From Paenibacillus vietnamensis (GTDB taxonomy: Bacteria > Bacillota > Bacilli > Paenibacillales > Paenibacillaceae): 64,000 nt of DNA. The stretch spans positions 25,902 to 89,901 of the forward strand of contig NZ_JAHMHW010000019.1 in the NCBI RefSeq assembly GCF_020169515.1, read 5' to 3'. Both the position numbers and the translations under genes were made by a program. Shown piece by piece: positions 17,639 to 26,570 of this stretch (position 1 is its first letter; every line of letters starts with the position of its first letter). The notes under the pieces were generated by a model, which saw only the letters and a list, made by a program, of their open reading frames with translations, was not told the DNA's origin and did not search any database.

Positions 17639-18133
17639 ATGTCAATTACTTTAATAGCCGCGATGGACAGGAACCGAACGATCGGCGCCGGCAATAAGCT
17701 GCCTTGGAGGCTGCCGGCGGAGATGGCGTATTTTACCCGGAATACGCTTGGCAAAACCGTCATCATGGGCCGTAAAACGTTCGAGTCGCTTCCAAAGCCG
17801 CTGAAGGACCGCAGAAATGTCGTTTTGACGAAGCGTCCGGATTATCGGCCCGAAGGCTGCGAAATTGTGCACTCCATTGAAGAAGCCCTGCGCCTCTTTA
17901 AGGATGAGGAGCTGATGGTGATCGGCGGAGCGGAAATCTATGCACAGTTTTTACCCTTCGCGGATATGATTTATTTGACGGCGGTGGATGCGGAGGTCAA
18001 AGGCGGCGACGCTTATTTTCCGGATTTTTCCGATACAGAGTGGGAGCTTGCGGAGAGCGAGAAGCGGGAAGCCGATGAGAAAAACGCATATGCATTTACC
18101 TTTCAAACCTTTAAGCGGCGTACGATCGGTTAG
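17639..18133 (+). CDS. dfrA: Dihydrofolate reductase
   Basis: 164 residues. Regenerates tetrahydrofolate that ThyA consumes, which explains the pairing. Motifs: IAAMDRNRTIGAGNKLPWRLP (substrate acid is E27 or D27 in other species, here in the RLPAEM stretch), MGRKTFESLPKPL and VIGGAEIYAQFLP. I chose the ATG at 17639, 8 bases after AAAGGTGA; a GTG at 17627 overlaps that site. Confidence 0.96.
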   Translation: MSITLIAAMDRNRTIGAGNKLPWRLPAEMAYFTRNTLGKTVIMGRKTFESLPKPLKDRRNVVLTKRPDYRPEGCEIVHSIEEALRLFKDEELMVIGGAEIYAQFLPFADMIYLTAVDAEVKGGDAYFPDFSDTEWELAESEKREADEKNAYAFTFQTFKRRTIG

Positions 18134-18289
18134 ATCCGAAGCATACGAACATTTGACGAACGATTAGTCATAAAGTGCAAATGATTGTGCGGAAAATCCA
18201 TTAACGGTTTTAAGACAGGAATGCTAGGATGTTATAAAATAGTATACGAGTAATCCGAACAATTTGTATGTTTAGGATAAAGATTGTTA

Positions 18290-18318
18290 TTGAATATTTG
18301 AAGGATTCCCGATATAGT
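18290..18318 (+). promoter_or_regulatory. Sigma-A-type promoter of gltD
   Basis: TTGAAT (18290-18295), a 17-bp spacer and TATAGT (18313-18318), 57 bases before the start codon. Confidence 0.6.
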
Positions 18319-18374
18319 TTGGTATGAGTATGGTTGAATGGTATACGGGAAATATGGATGGAGGAAATGCGATC

Positions 18375-19862
18375 ATGTCTACACCTACAGGTTTTATGGA
18401 ATATCAACGCGAATTGCCGGCCGATCGCGACCCGCTCGAGCGGATCAAGGATTGGCAAGAATTTCATAAGCATTTTTCCGACGAACAGCTGAAGACGCAG
18501 GGAGCGCGCTGCATGGATTGCGGAACGCCTTACTGTCATACCGGCATGGAACTTGCAGGTTCTGTTTCCGGCTGTCCGGTGAACAATCTGATTCCGGAAT
18601 GGAATAATTTGATTTACCGCGGATTATGGCGCGAAGCGCTTGACCGTCTTCATAAAACGAACAATTTCCCGGAGTTTACGGGACGTGTATGTCCTGCTCC
18701 TTGCGAAGGCTCATGTACAGTCGGCCTGATCGGCGATCCGGTTACGATCAAGACGATCGAACAAGCCATCATCGACCGCGGCTTCGAAGAAGGCTGGGTC
18801 GTACCGCAGCCGCCTAAAGTTCGCACAGGCAAGCGCGTTGCCGTTGTCGGCTCCGGCCCTGCAGGTATGGCGGCAGCCGCACAGCTGAACAAGGCTGGGC
18901 ATTCCGTAACGGTTTACGAGCGTGCGGACCGGATCGGCGGCCTGCTTACTTACGGCATCCCGACGATGAAGCTTGAGAAGCATGTCGTACAGCGCCGCGT
19001 GGATTTGCTGACGGCCGAGGGCATCGATTTTGTTACCAATACTGAAATCGGCAAGGATATTTCGGGCCAAGAGCTCGTTGATAATTTCGATGCTGTCGTT
19101 CTCTGCGGCGGCGCAACGAAAGCCCGTGACGTCGAGATCGAAGGCCGCCATCTGAACGGCGTTCATATGGCGATGGACTACTTGAACGGTACGATCAAAA
19201 GCTACCTCGACTCCAATCTGGAGGACGGCAATTATATTTCGGCTAAAGACAAAGACGTCATCGTCATCGGCGGCGGCGATACAGGTACGGACTGCGTCGC
19301 TACGGCTCTTCGCCACGGCTGCAAATCCGTTACTCAATTCGGTACGCACGCGAAAGCGCCGCTTGTCCGCGACAACGTGAACAACCCTTGGCCGCAATTC
19401 CCGAACGTTTATACGCTTGATTATGCGCAAGAAGAAGCAAAAGCATTGTTCGGCGAAGATCCACGTGCCTTCTCCGTGCTTACGAAGAAATTCGTCGGCG
19501 ACGAGAACGGCAACCTGAAGGAGCTCCACACCGTTCAAATCGAGCGTACGGTTGACGAAACCGGCCGCAAAATTTATAAAGAAATTCCGGGTACGGAAAA
19601 AGTATGGCCTGCGGATCTCGTATTTATCGCTGTCGGCTTCGAAGGGCCGGAAGCAGGCCTGATTCAGCAGATGGGGCTCGAGCAGGACCGCCGCTCGAAC
19701 GTGAAGGCGACTTACGGCAAATACACGACAAACGTCGACAAAGTGTTTGCTGCCGGCGACATGCGCCGCGGACAAAGCTTGGTCGTCTGGGCGATCAACG
19801 AAGGACGCGAAGCAGCTCGCGAGGTTGACAAGTATCTGATGGGCAGCTCGATGCTCCCTTAA
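18375..19862 (+). CDS. gltD: Glutamate synthase small subunit-type flavoprotein
   Basis: 495 residues. N-terminal Cys-rich Fe-S region (CMDCGTPYCH and CPAPCEGSC), FAD-binding GSGPAGMAAA (about 160), NADPH-binding GGGDTGTDC (about 300) and a terminal FAD motif AAGDMRRGQSL. In GOGAT it passes electrons from NADPH to the large subunit. No gltA-like gene is adjacent, so the subunit is either encoded apart from its partner or feeds another acceptor. The start is the ATG after GGAGGAAATG; the frame continues 17 codons upstream without support. Confidence 0.94.
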   Translation: MSTPTGFMEYQRELPADRDPLERIKDWQEFHKHFSDEQLKTQGARCMDCGTPYCHTGMELAGSVSGCPVNNLIPEWNNLIYRGLWREALDRLHKTNNFPEFTGRVCPAPCEGSCTVGLIGDPVTIKTIEQAIIDRGFEEGWVVPQPPKVRTGKRVAVVGSGPAGMAAAAQLNKAGHSVTVYERADRIGGLLTYGIPTMKLEKHVVQRRVDLLTAEGIDFVTNTEIGKDISGQELVDNFDAVVLCGGATKARDVEIEGRHLNGVHMAMDYLNGTIKSYLDSNLEDGNYISAKDKDVIVIGGGDTGTDCVATALRHGCKSVTQFGTHAKAPLVRDNVNNPWPQFPNVYTLDYAQEEAKALFGEDPRAFSVLTKKFVGDENGNLKELHTVQIERTVDETGRKIYKEIPGTEKVWPADLVFIAVGFEGPEAGLIQQMGLEQDRRSNVKATYGKYTTNVDKVFAAGDMRRGQSLVVWAINEGREAAREVDKYLMGSSMLP

Positions 19863-19892
19863 TCGAATAAGAACAGTCAGCAAAGCATGCAG

Positions 19893-19916
19893 AGAAGCGC
19901 CTACGGGCGCTTTTCT
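19893..19916 (+). terminator. Terminator of gltD
   Basis: AAGCGCC (19895-19901) pairs with GGGCGCTT (19905-19912) around a tight loop, followed by TTCTT. Confidence 0.8.
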
Positions 19917-19961
19917 TGCTGAAAAAGCAAAGGAATCCCTAATCGGAGGAGGAGTTCATCC

Positions 19962-20282
19962 ATGATTAAATACGGGTTGGATCGCGTGACCGAGCTTAAG
20001 TTCGAATCGATTGATTCGAAGATCGAACGCAGGGACGAGCAGTGGATTGACATTACGCTTCGCTTCAAGCTTGCTCCGGGTACGGAGGCGCCTTCGGATC
20101 TAATTGACTTTACGGCGCTTGTCATCTGTACGCTGAGCGGAACAATCGCCCAAATCGTGCCTCAGGACGAAGGCTGCGATTGCGAATATCAGTTTACGGT
20201 TGGAGAAAAGGAGCAGATCGCCGCATACATTAACCGGCCAGACATCCAAGCGGAGATCGAAAAACAGAGCTCCTCAACATAA
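19962..20282 (+). CDS. Conserved-looking hypothetical protein
   Basis: 106 residues, acidic, no signal peptide or membrane segment. Predicted mainly beta in the middle (DITLRFKLA, LVICTLSGTIAQIV) with a C-terminal helix. A CDC pair lies at about 69-71. I do not recognise the family. GGAGGAGG precedes the ATG closely and the next gene begins 49 bases later, which supports a real gene. Confidence 0.7.
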   Translation: MIKYGLDRVTELKFESIDSKIERRDEQWIDITLRFKLAPGTEAPSDLIDFTALVICTLSGTIAQIVPQDEGCDCEYQFTVGEKEQIAAYINRPDIQAEIEKQSSST

Positions 20283-20331
20283 GGAAGCTTGTGGTAAAAT
20301 CGGATTGAGATGACGGAAGGGGAGAATCGTC

Positions 20332-21471
20332 ATGGCAACCGGGGAATCTTACGTTTTGTCACCGTCTGACGTCCGAAATATCCGCAGCTACATACAGTAC
20401 AAATATGCCGGAATGCCGCAGGAGCTGCTTGCGGAAATCGTCGCCGATGCTCTGAGCCGGATCATTCACAAGCGGCTTCCGGATTTCGGCACCGACGAAA
20501 GTAGAAGCATTACTAACGCAATTGTCCGAAGATCCGTTCTTGAACAGCAGAGGCCCGTCAGATCGGAGGATCTGCTCGCCGAATGCTTGCAGCTGGATCG
20601 AACGCGGCCCGACATTTTTGATGCACTGCACGAATGGGTGGAGGAGCATCTGCAAATACGCTGCCAGAAGCCTGTGATGCGCCGTCTTATGGACAAGCTT
20701 CAATCTGGAAAGTCGGAAGTGGGTGAAAATCCCGAGAGCCTCTGGGGGCAGCTGAGAGCGCTGCTGGAGGCCGAGGGTATGCAACCGGACAAAGTCGAAG
20801 CATCGGATACCACCGCAGCGGTGAAGCTGTACGAGTTTCGAATGCGCTCTGCCCGGGCAAAGAAAAGCGGACGAAACTTGACGATCGCCTACGGTATTCT
20901 GGGTTTGAGCCTATTATCGTCTAACTTGCTGTACGGCTGGTCGCTCGGGAAGCCCTCCGTGTCTATTCTTCAGCCGCCGGTTATGCTGAAACAAACGAAA
21001 GCTCCGGAGCCGAGTGTGGAAGGACTTCCTGCGGAGCTTAGATACCGCGAGGTTGACCTGGTCAGGCTGAACGGATATTTGGAGAAAAGATCGTCCGCTC
21101 TTGCGGAGTCGCCTTATTTTGCATCTATCGTGGATGCTGCGGCGGCCTTTGATATTCACCCGGCCCTGTTGTTTGCCATCACCGGACAGGAGCAGGCATT
21201 CGTCCCGAAGTCGAACAAGCTGCACAAGAAAATTGCGAATAATCCTTTTAACGTGTTCCACAGCTGGAGAGAATTTAATACGACGATCGGGCAATCGTCC
21301 GAAATCGCGGCCAGAACGATCGTGAACTTAAGCAAAGGCAGACCCGAGGATACGGACCCGTTCACATGGATTAACCGCAAATACGCGGAAGACCCGAATT
21401 GGGCGGACGGGGTACGTTCGATTTTCAAAGCCATAACGGCTTATTTGGAGAAGCCCGGCACTCATGAATAG
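20332..21471 (+). CDS. Membrane-anchored protein with lysozyme-like C-terminal domain
   Basis: 379 residues in three parts: a helical cytoplasmic region (about 1-180, including a charged EEHLQIRCQKPVMRRLMDKL stretch), a single membrane helix (about 185-205, IAYGILGLSLLSSNLLYG), and an extracytoplasmic domain (about 250-375) with ALLFAITGQEQAF, NNPFNVFHSW and a C-terminal ITAYL. The last part resembles glucosaminidase/lytic-transglycosylase folds, with E in GQEQ as a possible catalytic acid. This is a fold-level guess. The layout would let an inside domain report to or be affected by a wall enzyme outside. Confidence 0.6.
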   Translation: MATGESYVLSPSDVRNIRSYIQYKYAGMPQELLAEIVADALSRIIHKRLPDFGTDESRSITNAIVRRSVLEQQRPVRSEDLLAECLQLDRTRPDIFDALHEWVEEHLQIRCQKPVMRRLMDKLQSGKSEVGENPESLWGQLRALLEAEGMQPDKVEASDTTAAVKLYEFRMRSARAKKSGRNLTIAYGILGLSLLSSNLLYGWSLGKPSVSILQPPVMLKQTKAPEPSVEGLPAELRYREVDLVRLNGYLEKRSSALAESPYFASIVDAAAAFDIHPALLFAITGQEQAFVPKSNKLHKKIANNPFNVFHSWREFNTTIGQSSEIAARTIVNLSKGRPEDTDPFTWINRKYAEDPNWADGVRSIFKAITAYLEKPGTHE

Positions 21472-21548
21472 ACGAATTCAGCCCTTTGTTTTGCTTCACG
21501 GCAGGGGACTGATTAATGGCATTAATCTTTTGAAGGGGCGATTATCTT

Positions 21549-23807
21549 TTGAAGACGTTAATCATTGCGGAAAAACCGGACATGGGGCGAAATATTGCTG
21601 CCGCAATCGATCCTAAAGCAAAAAATCACCGTTCCTATCTAGAAGGGGAAAATTATATTATTACGTGGGCGATCGGCCATTTGATCGGCTTGGCCGAGCC
21701 GGACGCTTATGACAATAAATACAAAAAATGGAACATAAATGATCTCCCGATTATTCCCTCGCAATTTAAGCTCGTGCCTAACCCGAAGACGCTGGAACAG
21801 CTTAAGGTCATTAAAGAATTGGCAAAGCGGTGCAGTCTGCTTGTCAATTCATGCGATGCCGGGCGCGAAGGCCAATATATATTTTCGCTTATTCAGCGTC
21901 ATCTGAAGCTGAGTCAACCGGTCAAGCGGCTTTGGATTTCCGATCTGACGCCGGAGACGATCCGCAAGGGGTTTGACGAGCTGCGGGAAGGTGCGGATTA
22001 TGACAACCTGACTCGTGCCGCTACCGCACGAAGCGAAGCGGATTGGCTGATCGGGATGAACGGTTCCCGCGCTTTTACGACGAAGCATAATGTTTTGCTG
22101 TCGGTAGGCCGGGTGCAGACACCGGTGCTGGCGCTGATTTATGACCGGCAGAAGCAGATTGAAGCGTTCTCTTCGCTCAAGTTTTTTGAGCTGGAGGGGC
22201 ATTTTACACAGGGTGAGGTCACTTATCGCGGCATGTGGCAAGGGGAGCGCATGACCGATCCGGAAAAGGCAAATGCTCTGGCCGCCAAGGTGAAAGGAAA
22301 AGCCGGACGGATTGCATCTTATGAAATAAAGGATACGAAGGAATATCCGTTTAAACTTTACGATTTGACGCTTCTTCAGCGCGAAGCGAATGGAAAATTC
22401 GGTTTTTCAGCGAAAAAAACGCTGGATACCGCACAAGCGCTATATGAAAAGCACAAAGTCATCTCGTACCCGAGAACGAACTCCAATTACGTAACCGAGC
22501 AGAACATCCCGGAAATGCACCGTACTTTGCAAGCTTTGCAGGGCACGTCATATGATGAGTTCGTGAAAGGCGCAAGCAGAGGACTCGTGCATAAAGGAAA
22601 CAAGTTTGTCTGCAACCCGGCCAAGGTAGAGGATCACCATGCGATTCTGCCGACCAACCGCAAAGCAAGCGGGCTCAGCGCCGATGAACAGAAGCTGTAC
22701 GATTTGATTGTGAGACGGTTTCTGTCGCAGTTTTATCCGGCTGCTGAGTATAAGGTGCATACGGTCATGACGGAAGTAGAGGAAGAGCTGTTCAAAACGA
22801 CCGTCAAAGAGCTGCTAAGCTTGGGCTGGAAAGTCATTTACGCGGATCAGAAGAAGGAGAAGCCGAAGTCTTCCGTCAAAAGCAAAGAGAAAGAGGATGC
22901 TGAGGAAGAAGAGGAAGAAGTCAGCGAGCCATTCTCCATTCTTGCGAGCGAAGGTGTGGTATGCTCGGATGCGGCCGTCAAAGAAAAGGATACCCAGCCT
23001 CCGAAGCATTATACGGAAGGAACACTTCTGAAAGCGATGGAAAGCGCCGGAAAGCAAATTGAAGACGAGGATTTGCGCGATGCCATGAAGGATTCCGGCC
23101 TGGGTACGCCTGCCACGCGGGCCGCTACAATCGAAAGGCTGAAAAACGTCGGCTACGTGGAAATGCAGGGTAAAAAAATCATGATTACGCAGAAAGGGCG
23201 AACAGCGATCGAGCTGATCCGCAGAGCGGGCATCGATTTGCTTACTTCGCCGGAAATGACCGGCCTCTGGGAGCGCCGCTTGAACGAAATCGCAAGAGGT
23301 GCGGCTTCGAACGAGCAGTTTATGGACAACGTCAAAAAATTTGCAACTATGATCGTCGACAAAGTCCGCCTGCAGCAGCGCGCCGACAAAACTTCGTTTG
23401 AATCCGACTCCCCGTCAAAGGGGAAATCCGGGCAGGCAAAAGCATCCGCCGCTACTGGAAGCAAATCTCCCAGGTCTAAATTGCCTGCGGCTGCAAAGAC
23501 CAAACAGAGCGCAGCTGCAGCAGATACGGATGGACCCGTGCTGCTTGCAGCCTGTCCGCGTCCCGGCTGCGGAGGATCATTATTCATGGGGCGTAAAGGC
23601 TACGGCTGCTCCAATTATAAAGAAGGCTGCAAATTTGTCATTTGGAAACAAAGCTTCGGACGAAGCTTGACGGATTCGCAGGTAAAGGCGCTGGCAGAAA
23701 AAGGGAAAACCGCGAAGCTCAAGCTCGTGTTAGAGGACGGCAATCCGACCGAAGGCAAAATCGTTGTAAAAAATATCGAAACCGGCGAGCTTGCCGTTGA
23801 GCAATAA
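21549..23807 (+). CDS. topB: DNA topoisomerase III
   Basis: 752 residues, a type IA topoisomerase. TOPRIM domain at the start (IIAEKPDMGRNIA, SCDAGREGQ), catalytic tyrosine Y307 in SYPRTNSNY, and one C-terminal topoisomerase zinc finger (CPRPGCGG ... CSNYKEGCKF, about 660-690). An acidic low-complexity insert lies near residues 440-460 and a basic Ala/Lys/Ser linker near 620-655. Decatenates replication or recombination intermediates. Start is TTG, with GAAGGGGCG upstream; an 11-bp direct repeat ATCTTTTGAAG (21525 and 21544) surrounds the ribosome site. Confidence 0.95.
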   Translation: MKTLIIAEKPDMGRNIAAAIDPKAKNHRSYLEGENYIITWAIGHLIGLAEPDAYDNKYKKWNINDLPIIPSQFKLVPNPKTLEQLKVIKELAKRCSLLVNSCDAGREGQYIFSLIQRHLKLSQPVKRLWISDLTPETIRKGFDELREGADYDNLTRAATARSEADWLIGMNGSRAFTTKHNVLLSVGRVQTPVLALIYDRQKQIEAFSSLKFFELEGHFTQGEVTYRGMWQGERMTDPEKANALAAKVKGKAGRIASYEIKDTKEYPFKLYDLTLLQREANGKFGFSAKKTLDTAQALYEKHKVISYPRTNSNYVTEQNIPEMHRTLQALQGTSYDEFVKGASRGLVHKGNKFVCNPAKVEDHHAILPTNRKASGLSADEQKLYDLIVRRFLSQFYPAAEYKVHTVMTEVEEELFKTTVKELLSLGWKVIYADQKKEKPKSSVKSKEKEDAEEEEEEVSEPFSILASEGVVCSDAAVKEKDTQPPKHYTEGTLLKAMESAGKQIEDEDLRDAMKDSGLGTPATRAATIERLKNVGYVEMQGKKIMITQKGRTAIELIRRAGIDLLTSPEMTGLWERRLNEIARGAASNEQFMDNVKKFATMIVDKVRLQQRADKTSFESDSPSKGKSGQAKASAATGSKSPRSKLPAAAKTKQSAAAADTDGPVLLAACPRPGCGGSLFMGRKGYGCSNYKEGCKFVIWKQSFGRSLTDSQVKALAEKGKTAKLKLVLEDGNPTEGKIVVKNIETGELAVEQ

Positions 23808-23810
23808 CGA

Positions 23811-23860
23811 AGGGGCAGTCCCGAGCATCAGCCAAGATGCTTTCGGGACTGCCCCTATTT
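23811..23860. terminator. Bidirectional terminator, topB / HAD gene
   Basis: AGGGGCAGTCCCGA (23811 on) pairs with TCGGGACTGCCCCT (to 23856), extended by GCATC/GATGC with a small bulge. It separates topB from the convergent minus-strand gene. Confidence 0.9.
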
Positions 23861-23873
23861 GCTAGGCAGCCGC

Positions 23874-24614
23874 TCAACGATTCACGTATTGATGAATCGT
23901 ATCAGGAACGTCCTTCAAGTGATCCAGAGTAAAAAATGCGCCTTTCGGCTCCACATCGATCTGAACCACATTGTATTCCCATTCCGTTTGAGCGCGCATG
24001 TGTATGGCGTGAATGCCGGCCGTAAGAGCAGGAACGACGTCCGTACGGATCGAGTTGCCGATCATCCAGGTCATGTCGCGCTTAAAAGTCCCGCTCGACA
24101 AAATGTCCTCCAGCGCTTCGTTGTTCTTCAGCCGCCGGATATAGATCCGAGAATCGAAGTATCGTTCCAGCTGCAGCTTCTCGATCTTGCGCCGCTGAAT
24201 CGGCAATTCGCCGCCTGTATATAAATGAAGCTCATGTCCTGCCTCTGCAAGCGAATACAGTGTCTGTTCCATGTTCGGGTAAGGCTCCGTATCATGCTCA
24301 TAGACGCTTAACCCGAGCTTCCATAAGAAGTTTTCTTCGGTGACGGAGCGTTTGCGTCCGGTGAGATCGGAGAAGTAAATGTACGTATCGACAAAAGATT
24401 GTGGAAAATGCTCGCTCTTGAATCCGAACACAGCAACTCCCGCGATATCAATTTCCGTCTGCTTGTCACGGATGGCTTTCTCGGTAACGAGGGCGTTGCC
24501 GCCAAACCAAGTTGTCATCGCATCTACAAACTGATCGACGACCATGTAGAAGTACTTGTTGCAGTGAATGAGGGTGTCGTCCAAATCGAACATGATTTGC
24601 TGCTTCATAGTCAT
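23874..24614 (-). CDS. HAD-superfamily hydrolase
   Basis: 246 residues. HAD motif I MFDLDDTLIHCN (nucleophile and acid DxD at about 9-11), motif II threonine in LYTGGELP, motif III lysine near RRKIEK, motif IV WMIGNSIRTDVVPAL. A large helical cap (about 20-95) inserts after motif I. Cytoplasmic phosphatase of unknown substrate. Start ATG at 24614 follows GGAGACATG on the minus strand. Confidence 0.88.
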   Translation of the reverse strand: MTMKQQIMFDLDDTLIHCNKYFYMVVDQFVDAMTTWFGGNALVTEKAIRDKQTEIDIAGVAVFGFKSEHFPQSFVDTYIYFSDLTGRKRSVTEENFLWKLGLSVYEHDTEPYPNMEQTLYSLAEAGHELHLYTGGELPIQRRKIEKLQLERYFDSRIYIRRLKNNEALEDILSSGTFKRDMTWMIGNSIRTDVVPALTAGIHAIHMRAQTEWEYNVVQIDVEPKGAFFTLDHLKDVPDTIHQYVNR

Positions 24615-24755
24615 GTCTCCTTTTACGGAAGTGAAATCTGTATGATCAATCTACCGCAAAAGAAGGGGCCGAGTCAATGTGGCGAAAATGTGACTGCGCA
24701 GAATTACATAGCGGTACCGCCTAATCCGCATACTGTTAATGTGGAGGTGATTAGA

Positions 24756-24893
24756 ATGGCAAAGGATAAAAGCGGAAAATCCGGGGGTCATCGCAATCAT
24801 ACAAGCGTCAGCGAGCACGTTAGGACTCTGTCAGCCGAAAAATTCGCGAAGCGGCCGCCGAGCTTGAATGAAATCGACAAACAGCAGCAGTAG
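24756..24893 (+). CDS. Small basic hypothetical protein
   Basis: 45 residues, MAKDKSGKSGGHRNHTSVSE at the N-terminus then a Lys/Arg/Gln-rich tail; hydrophilic and probably disordered. A strong GGAGGTGA lies 7 bases before the ATG. A longer open frame from 24399 overlaps the HAD gene and is not used. No function is suggested; spore or DNA association would fit its composition but is speculation. Confidence 0.65.
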   Translation: MAKDKSGKSGGHRNHTSVSEHVRTLSAEKFAKRPPSLNEIDKQQQ

Positions 24894-24913
24894 CGGCTGT
24901 TCGAAATGAATGA

Positions 24914-24938
24914 GGAGAGGGTCTCCCCTCTCCCTTAT
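24914..24938. terminator. Hairpin between convergent small genes
   Basis: GGAGAGGG (24914-24921) pairs with CCCTCTCC (24926-24933) around a tetraloop. The T tract is poor, so it is a weak terminator at best. Confidence 0.5.
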
Positions 24939-25159
24939 GCATATTTGAGACGCGTTGCGTTTAATTGATTCTTAATGAAAGCAATCCGCTTGCGTACATA
25001 AAAGTCCTTGCTGTCGCCCTTCAAATCCTTTGGAGTGATCACCTCCTCCGCAACATTGTCGATAATAACGAGCCGGCCGTCAGAGTAAAACTTGAAGGTC
25101 AGGTCCCGCCAAGGGCGTACTTTCTCTACGTAACGGAAATTTTCGCAGCTCATATTCAT
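24935..25159 (-). CDS. Small protein under LexA control, unknown function
   Basis: 74 residues (MNMSCENFRYVEKVRPWRDL...): one Cys, an N-terminal part that looks like an antiparallel beta sheet (TFKFYSDGRLVIID) and a basic C-terminal helix (KRIAFIKNQLNATRLKYA). The ATG at 25159 is preceded by a perfect AAGGAGG with 10-base spacing; an in-frame TTG at 25168 is too near that site. Its promoter carries two DinR/LexA boxes, so it should be induced by DNA damage. I do not recognise it as YneA, YnzC or another known SOS protein. Confidence 0.78.
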   Translation of the reverse strand: MNMSCENFRYVEKVRPWRDLTFKFYSDGRLVIIDNVAEEVITPKDLKGDSKDFYVRKRIAFIKNQLNATRLKYA

Positions 25160-25202
25160 GGTGATCAAGCCTCCTTAAATAGGGTGAATTATTGTTCATA
25201 GG

Positions 25203-25251
25203 GAACGTTTGTTCTTGTTTTTATTATAGCAAACATTTGTTCGTATGGAAA
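25203..25251 (-). promoter_or_regulatory. SOS promoter with two LexA (DinR) boxes
   Basis: On the minus strand: -35 TTTCCA (25251-25246), 17-bp spacer, -10 TATAAT (25228-25223). Box 1, CGAACAAATGTTTG (25243-25230), fills the spacer and fits the Bacillus consensus CGAACRNRYGTTYC at all but the last base. Box 2, GAACAAACGTTC (25214-25203), covers the likely transcription start. This arrangement is that of a LexA-repressed gene. Confidence 0.8.
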
Positions 25252-25317
25252 CTGTTTTTTGTTTCACGTAAACTAGATTCATAGAATCGATTGCTGCTAA
25301 CAGAAGGAGCGCGGAAT

Positions 25318-26043
25318 ATGATCAGAATAAAAGGCTTAACCAAACGGATTCCGGGAGGGCCGAAGGTGCTGGACGACATTTCCTTCGAGGCTTATCCCGG
25401 CGACTTTATCGCGATAAAGGGAGACAGCGGAAGCGGCAAGTCGATGCTGCTGAAATGTCTCGCCCTTCAGGAAAAATGGACCTCCGGCACTTACCAGTTT
25501 GAAGGCAAGGATGTGTTTAAGGAAGGCTTAAAGGGCAGATTCAAGCTCAAGCAACAGGTAGCCTACATAGAGGAAAAGCCGTTTTTGTTCCCGAACAAAT
25601 CGGGATTGAAAAATGTCATCATCGGCTCCGTATCGCAGACGCCGGCCTGGCGCAGATGGACGGGGATGATGCGCAGCGACGATTATATGGGAGCTATGGA
25701 TATGATCGAGAAGCGCGGCCTGATCGACAAAGCGCATCAAAAGGCCAGCACGCTGAGCGGCGGGGAGAAGCAGCGGATGGCGGTTGCAAGAGCGCTCGTC
25801 CACGGAGCCAAGGTGATCGCGGCCGACGAGCCGGTTGCAGGGCTGGACCCGCATACCGCCGATCAGGTTTTGAGCGATTTGAAAGCGCTGTGCAAGGAGC
25901 AAGGGGTTATCGTAATCGCAGTCATGCATCAGGGCGACTGGGCCGAGCGGTTTGCCGATCGAATACTCGGTCTGAACAAAGGGAAGCTCGTGCTGGACGT
26001 TCGAGGCAGACGTCTGACCGAGCGGGAGAAGTCGCTGCTGTGA
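25318..26043 (+). CDS. ABC transporter ATP-binding protein
   Basis: 241 residues. Walker A GDSGSGKS (about 37-44), Q-loop region, signature LSGGEKQRMAVARAL (about 146), Walker B VIAADEPVAGLDP, H-loop in VMHQGDW. The best family resemblance is to PhnC/PhnL or LolD-like importer/exporter ATPases. No permease is adjacent, so the partner is unknown. The ATG at 25318 follows AAGGAGCG; a TTG at 25291 lies before that site. Its stop overlaps the next start. Confidence 0.88.
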   Translation: MIRIKGLTKRIPGGPKVLDDISFEAYPGDFIAIKGDSGSGKSMLLKCLALQEKWTSGTYQFEGKDVFKEGLKGRFKLKQQVAYIEEKPFLFPNKSGLKNVIIGSVSQTPAWRRWTGMMRSDDYMGAMDMIEKRGLIDKAHQKASTLSGGEKQRMAVARALVHGAKVIAADEPVAGLDPHTADQVLSDLKALCKEQGVIVIAVMHQGDWAERFADRILGLNKGKLVLDVRGRRLTEREKSLL

Positions 26044-26555
26044 ACGAGGTCATAGAATTGCGCCCGATTCAAGAACAGGAGCTGGAATCTGCGATCGCGC
26101 TCGAGCAGCGCTGCTATCCGCCGGAGGCAGCCGCTGAACTTGCCGGCTTCGTTCACCGGTTTCGGAAGTACGGTCCGTTTTTCTGGAGCGCCTGGTCAGG
26201 TGAGCGTTTGATCGGCATCGCCAACGGGATTCGGACCGACCAAACGTCCTGCGGCGACGAAATGAAGGGCGAGCAAACGGACGACGGCAGCGGCAGCGGC
26301 TTTTGCGTGCTGACGGTGGCCGTTGATCCGGAATGGAGAGGCCGGGGGATCGGTGCCCGGCTTTTACGCATGCTCGTCAGCCAATGCGAGGCTTACGGCC
26401 TTGAAAGAATCATTTTGATGTGCGAGAAGCATTTGATTCCTTTTTATGAAGCGGAGAAATTCAGCCTGCACGGCGTATCGTCTTCCGCTCACGGTGGAAT
26501 CGAATGGTATGAAATGAGCCGGAGTCTGCATAAGATGGAGCATCTGACCGAATAG
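26040..26555 (+). CDS. GNAT N-acetyltransferase
   Basis: 171 residues with motif A VAVDPEWRGRGIGARLLRMLV (about 98-118) and PFYEAEKF near the end. The GTG at 26040 overlaps the ATPase stop (GTGA), so the two are coupled. The upstream extension of this frame (to 25656) is antisense-like translation inside the ATPase gene and is rejected. Acceptor unknown. Confidence 0.85.
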   Translation: MNEVIELRPIQEQELESAIALEQRCYPPEAAAELAGFVHRFRKYGPFFWSAWSGERLIGIANGIRTDQTSCGDEMKGEQTDDGSGSGFCVLTVAVDPEWRGRGIGARLLRMLVSQCEAYGLERIILMCEKHLIPFYEAEKFSLHGVSSSAHGGIEWYEMSRSLHKMEHLTE

Positions 26556-26570
26556 GAAGGTGCCTTCGTC

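Noticed and set aside
18711..19883. 390-codon frame antisense to gltD
   Set aside because: Fully inside gltD, no ribosome site, no recognisable domain.
21525..21554. 11-bp direct repeat ATCTTTTGAAG before topB as a regulatory repeat
   Set aside because: Only two short copies that simply overlap the ribosome site and start; likely slippage or chance.
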